A DNA stretch of 7,744 nucleotides from Kangiella sp. (GTDB taxonomy: Bacteria; Pseudomonadota; Gammaproteobacteria; Enterobacterales; Kangiellaceae). The position numbers were made by a program, and so were the translations under genes. Shown here piece after piece: positions 6,972 through 7,744 of the stretch (position 1 is its first letter; every line of letters begins with the position of its first letter). Location: contig JAPHRL010000045.1 of the NCBI GenBank assembly GCA_026195755.1, positions 1 through 7,744 of the forward strand. Direction: 5' to 3'. Under the pieces are notes generated by a model that saw nothing but the letters and a program-made list of their open reading frames with translations, ran no database searches and was not told the origin of the DNA.

Positions 6972-7744
6972 ATGCCATTTAATACAATTTCAGTCATCGG
7001 TTTAGGCTATATCGGCTTACCGACAGCAGCAATGTTTGCTTCCCGCAAAAGAAAAGTTATCGGTGTCGATGTTAATCAGCATGCCGTTGATACCATTAAC
7101 CGTGGTGAAATTCATATTGTTGAACCTGACTTAGACACTATAGTACATGCCACGGTTACTGAAGGTTATCTAAGAGCCAGTGTCTCAGCAGAGGCCGCCG
7201 ATGCTTTCCTTATAGCGGTGCCAACTCCTTTTAAAGATGACCATCAGCCAGACCTAACCTACATTGAAAGCGCATGTAAAACTATAGCTCCAGTTTTATG
7301 TAAAGGAAATCTGGTTATACTTGAGTCAACTTCGCCAGTCGGAGCGACGGAGAAGATAGCAGAGTGGCTTGCAGAATTACGTCCTGATTTGACATTTCCA
7401 CAGGCGGCAGGAGAAGAGGCTGATATTAATATTGCCCACTGCCCGGAAAGAGTACTCCCGGGACATGTAGTAAGAGAGTTGGTTGAAAACGATCGCGTTA
7501 TAGGCGGTATGACATCGGCATGTTCAAAAAGAGCTGTTGAACTCTACTCTTGTTTTGTCCAGGGAGAGTGCATTGTTACAAATGCTAGAACAGCAGAGAT
7601 GGCTAAGCTAACAGAAAATAGCTTTAGAGATGTCAATATCGCTTTCGCCAATGAACTATCCATTATTTGCGACAAACTAGATATCAACGTATGGGAGCTT
7701 ATACAACTAGCTAATCGTCATCCAAGAGTCAATATACTCCAGCC
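6972..7744 (+). CDS. wecC: WecC, UDP-N-acetyl-D-mannosamine dehydrogenase, 3' partial
   Basis: NAD-dependent cytosolic enzyme that oxidises UDP-ManNAc to UDP-ManNAcA, acting directly after WecB. The window holds 257 complete codons of an expected 420 or so, and the frame is open at the right edge, so this is truncation by the window rather than a broken gene. Residues 4-31 form the Rossmann start (NTISVIGLGYIGLP with G10, G12 and G15, then VIGVDVN). HAVDTINRGEIHIVEPDL (37-54) is nearly identical to my memory of enteric WecC and separates it from UDP-glucose dehydrogenases. Further landmarks are IAVPTPFK (81-88), VILESTSPVGATEK (115-128), NIAHCPERVLPG (153-164), NDRVIGGMT (173-181) and TAEMAKLTENSFRDVNIAFANELS (207-230), with K212 and N216 in the usual active-site segment. 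The catalytic Cys of the GVGGHC-type motif would lie just past the window end. The close enteric resemblance makes ManNAcA the expected product. Confidence 0.95.
   Translation, partial: MPFNTISVIGLGYIGLPTAAMFASRKRKVIGVDVNQHAVDTINRGEIHIVEPDLDTIVHATVTEGYLRASVSAEAADAFLIAVPTPFKDDHQPDLTYIESACKTIAPVLCKGNLVILESTSPVGATEKIAEWLAELRPDLTFPQAAGEEADINIAHCPERVLPGHVVRELVENDRVIGGMTSACSKRAVELYSCFVQGECIVTNARTAEMAKLTENSFRDVNIAFANELSIICDKLDINVWELIQLANRHPRVNILQ

Noticed and set aside
1..7744. CRISPR array, tRNA/rRNA, insertion sequence, attachment site or JUMPstart/ops element
   Set aside because: I saw no spaced repeats, no RNA gene signature and no transposase or terminal inverted repeats. A JUMPstart-type element would be expected upstream of the operon's first gene, which is outside this window.

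Overview
This window is an interior segment of a surface-polysaccharide locus from a Gram-negative bacterium. It is most likely a gammaproteobacterium outside the Enterobacterales, of the marine Alteromonas/Shewanella/Idiomarina/Kangiella kind. The basis for this is an outer-membrane Wzi-type barrel with a signal peptide, a large multi-SLBB exporter, visibly AT-leaning codon use, and WecA/B/C proteins that resemble the enteric ones closely over their motifs. The genus is an inference and cannot be fixed from this sequence alone.

Six genes lie on the + strand and none is supported on the - strand. In order they are: (1) the 3' part of a large SLBB-domain polysaccharide export protein (1-2231, start lies before the window); (2) a Wzi-family capsule assembly outer-membrane protein (2325-3779); (3) a Wzz-type chain-length determinant without a kinase domain (3834-4787); (4) WecA, UDP-GlcNAc:undecaprenyl-phosphate GlcNAc-1-phosphate transferase (4806-5825); (5) WecB, UDP-GlcNAc 2-epimerase (5833-6948); (6) the 5' part of WecC, UDP-ManNAc dehydrogenase (6972 to the window end). 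Gaps are 93, 54, 18, 7 and 23 bases. No stretch over 300 bases lacks a gene, and no convincing internal promoter or intrinsic terminator is visible, so one long transcript is likely. The only non-coding structure of note is a 6-bp hairpin in the 93-base gap.

The genes form a coherent pathway. WecB and WecC convert UDP-GlcNAc to UDP-ManNAc and then UDP-ManNAcA. WecA loads GlcNAc-1-P on undecaprenyl phosphate to start a repeat unit. Wzz sets polymer length in the inner membrane and periplasm. The SLBB protein is the likely outer-membrane export channel, and Wzi is the likely surface anchor or organiser. The flippase, polymerase and glycosyltransferases that would define the polymer are not in the window and probably lie downstream.

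The families are all known. The most notable point is the combination: an enterobacterial-common-antigen-like precursor set (wzz, wecA, wecB, wecC) directly behind capsule-type outer-membrane export and anchoring genes, with no tyrosine kinase in the visible part. I see no evidence for a wholly new system.
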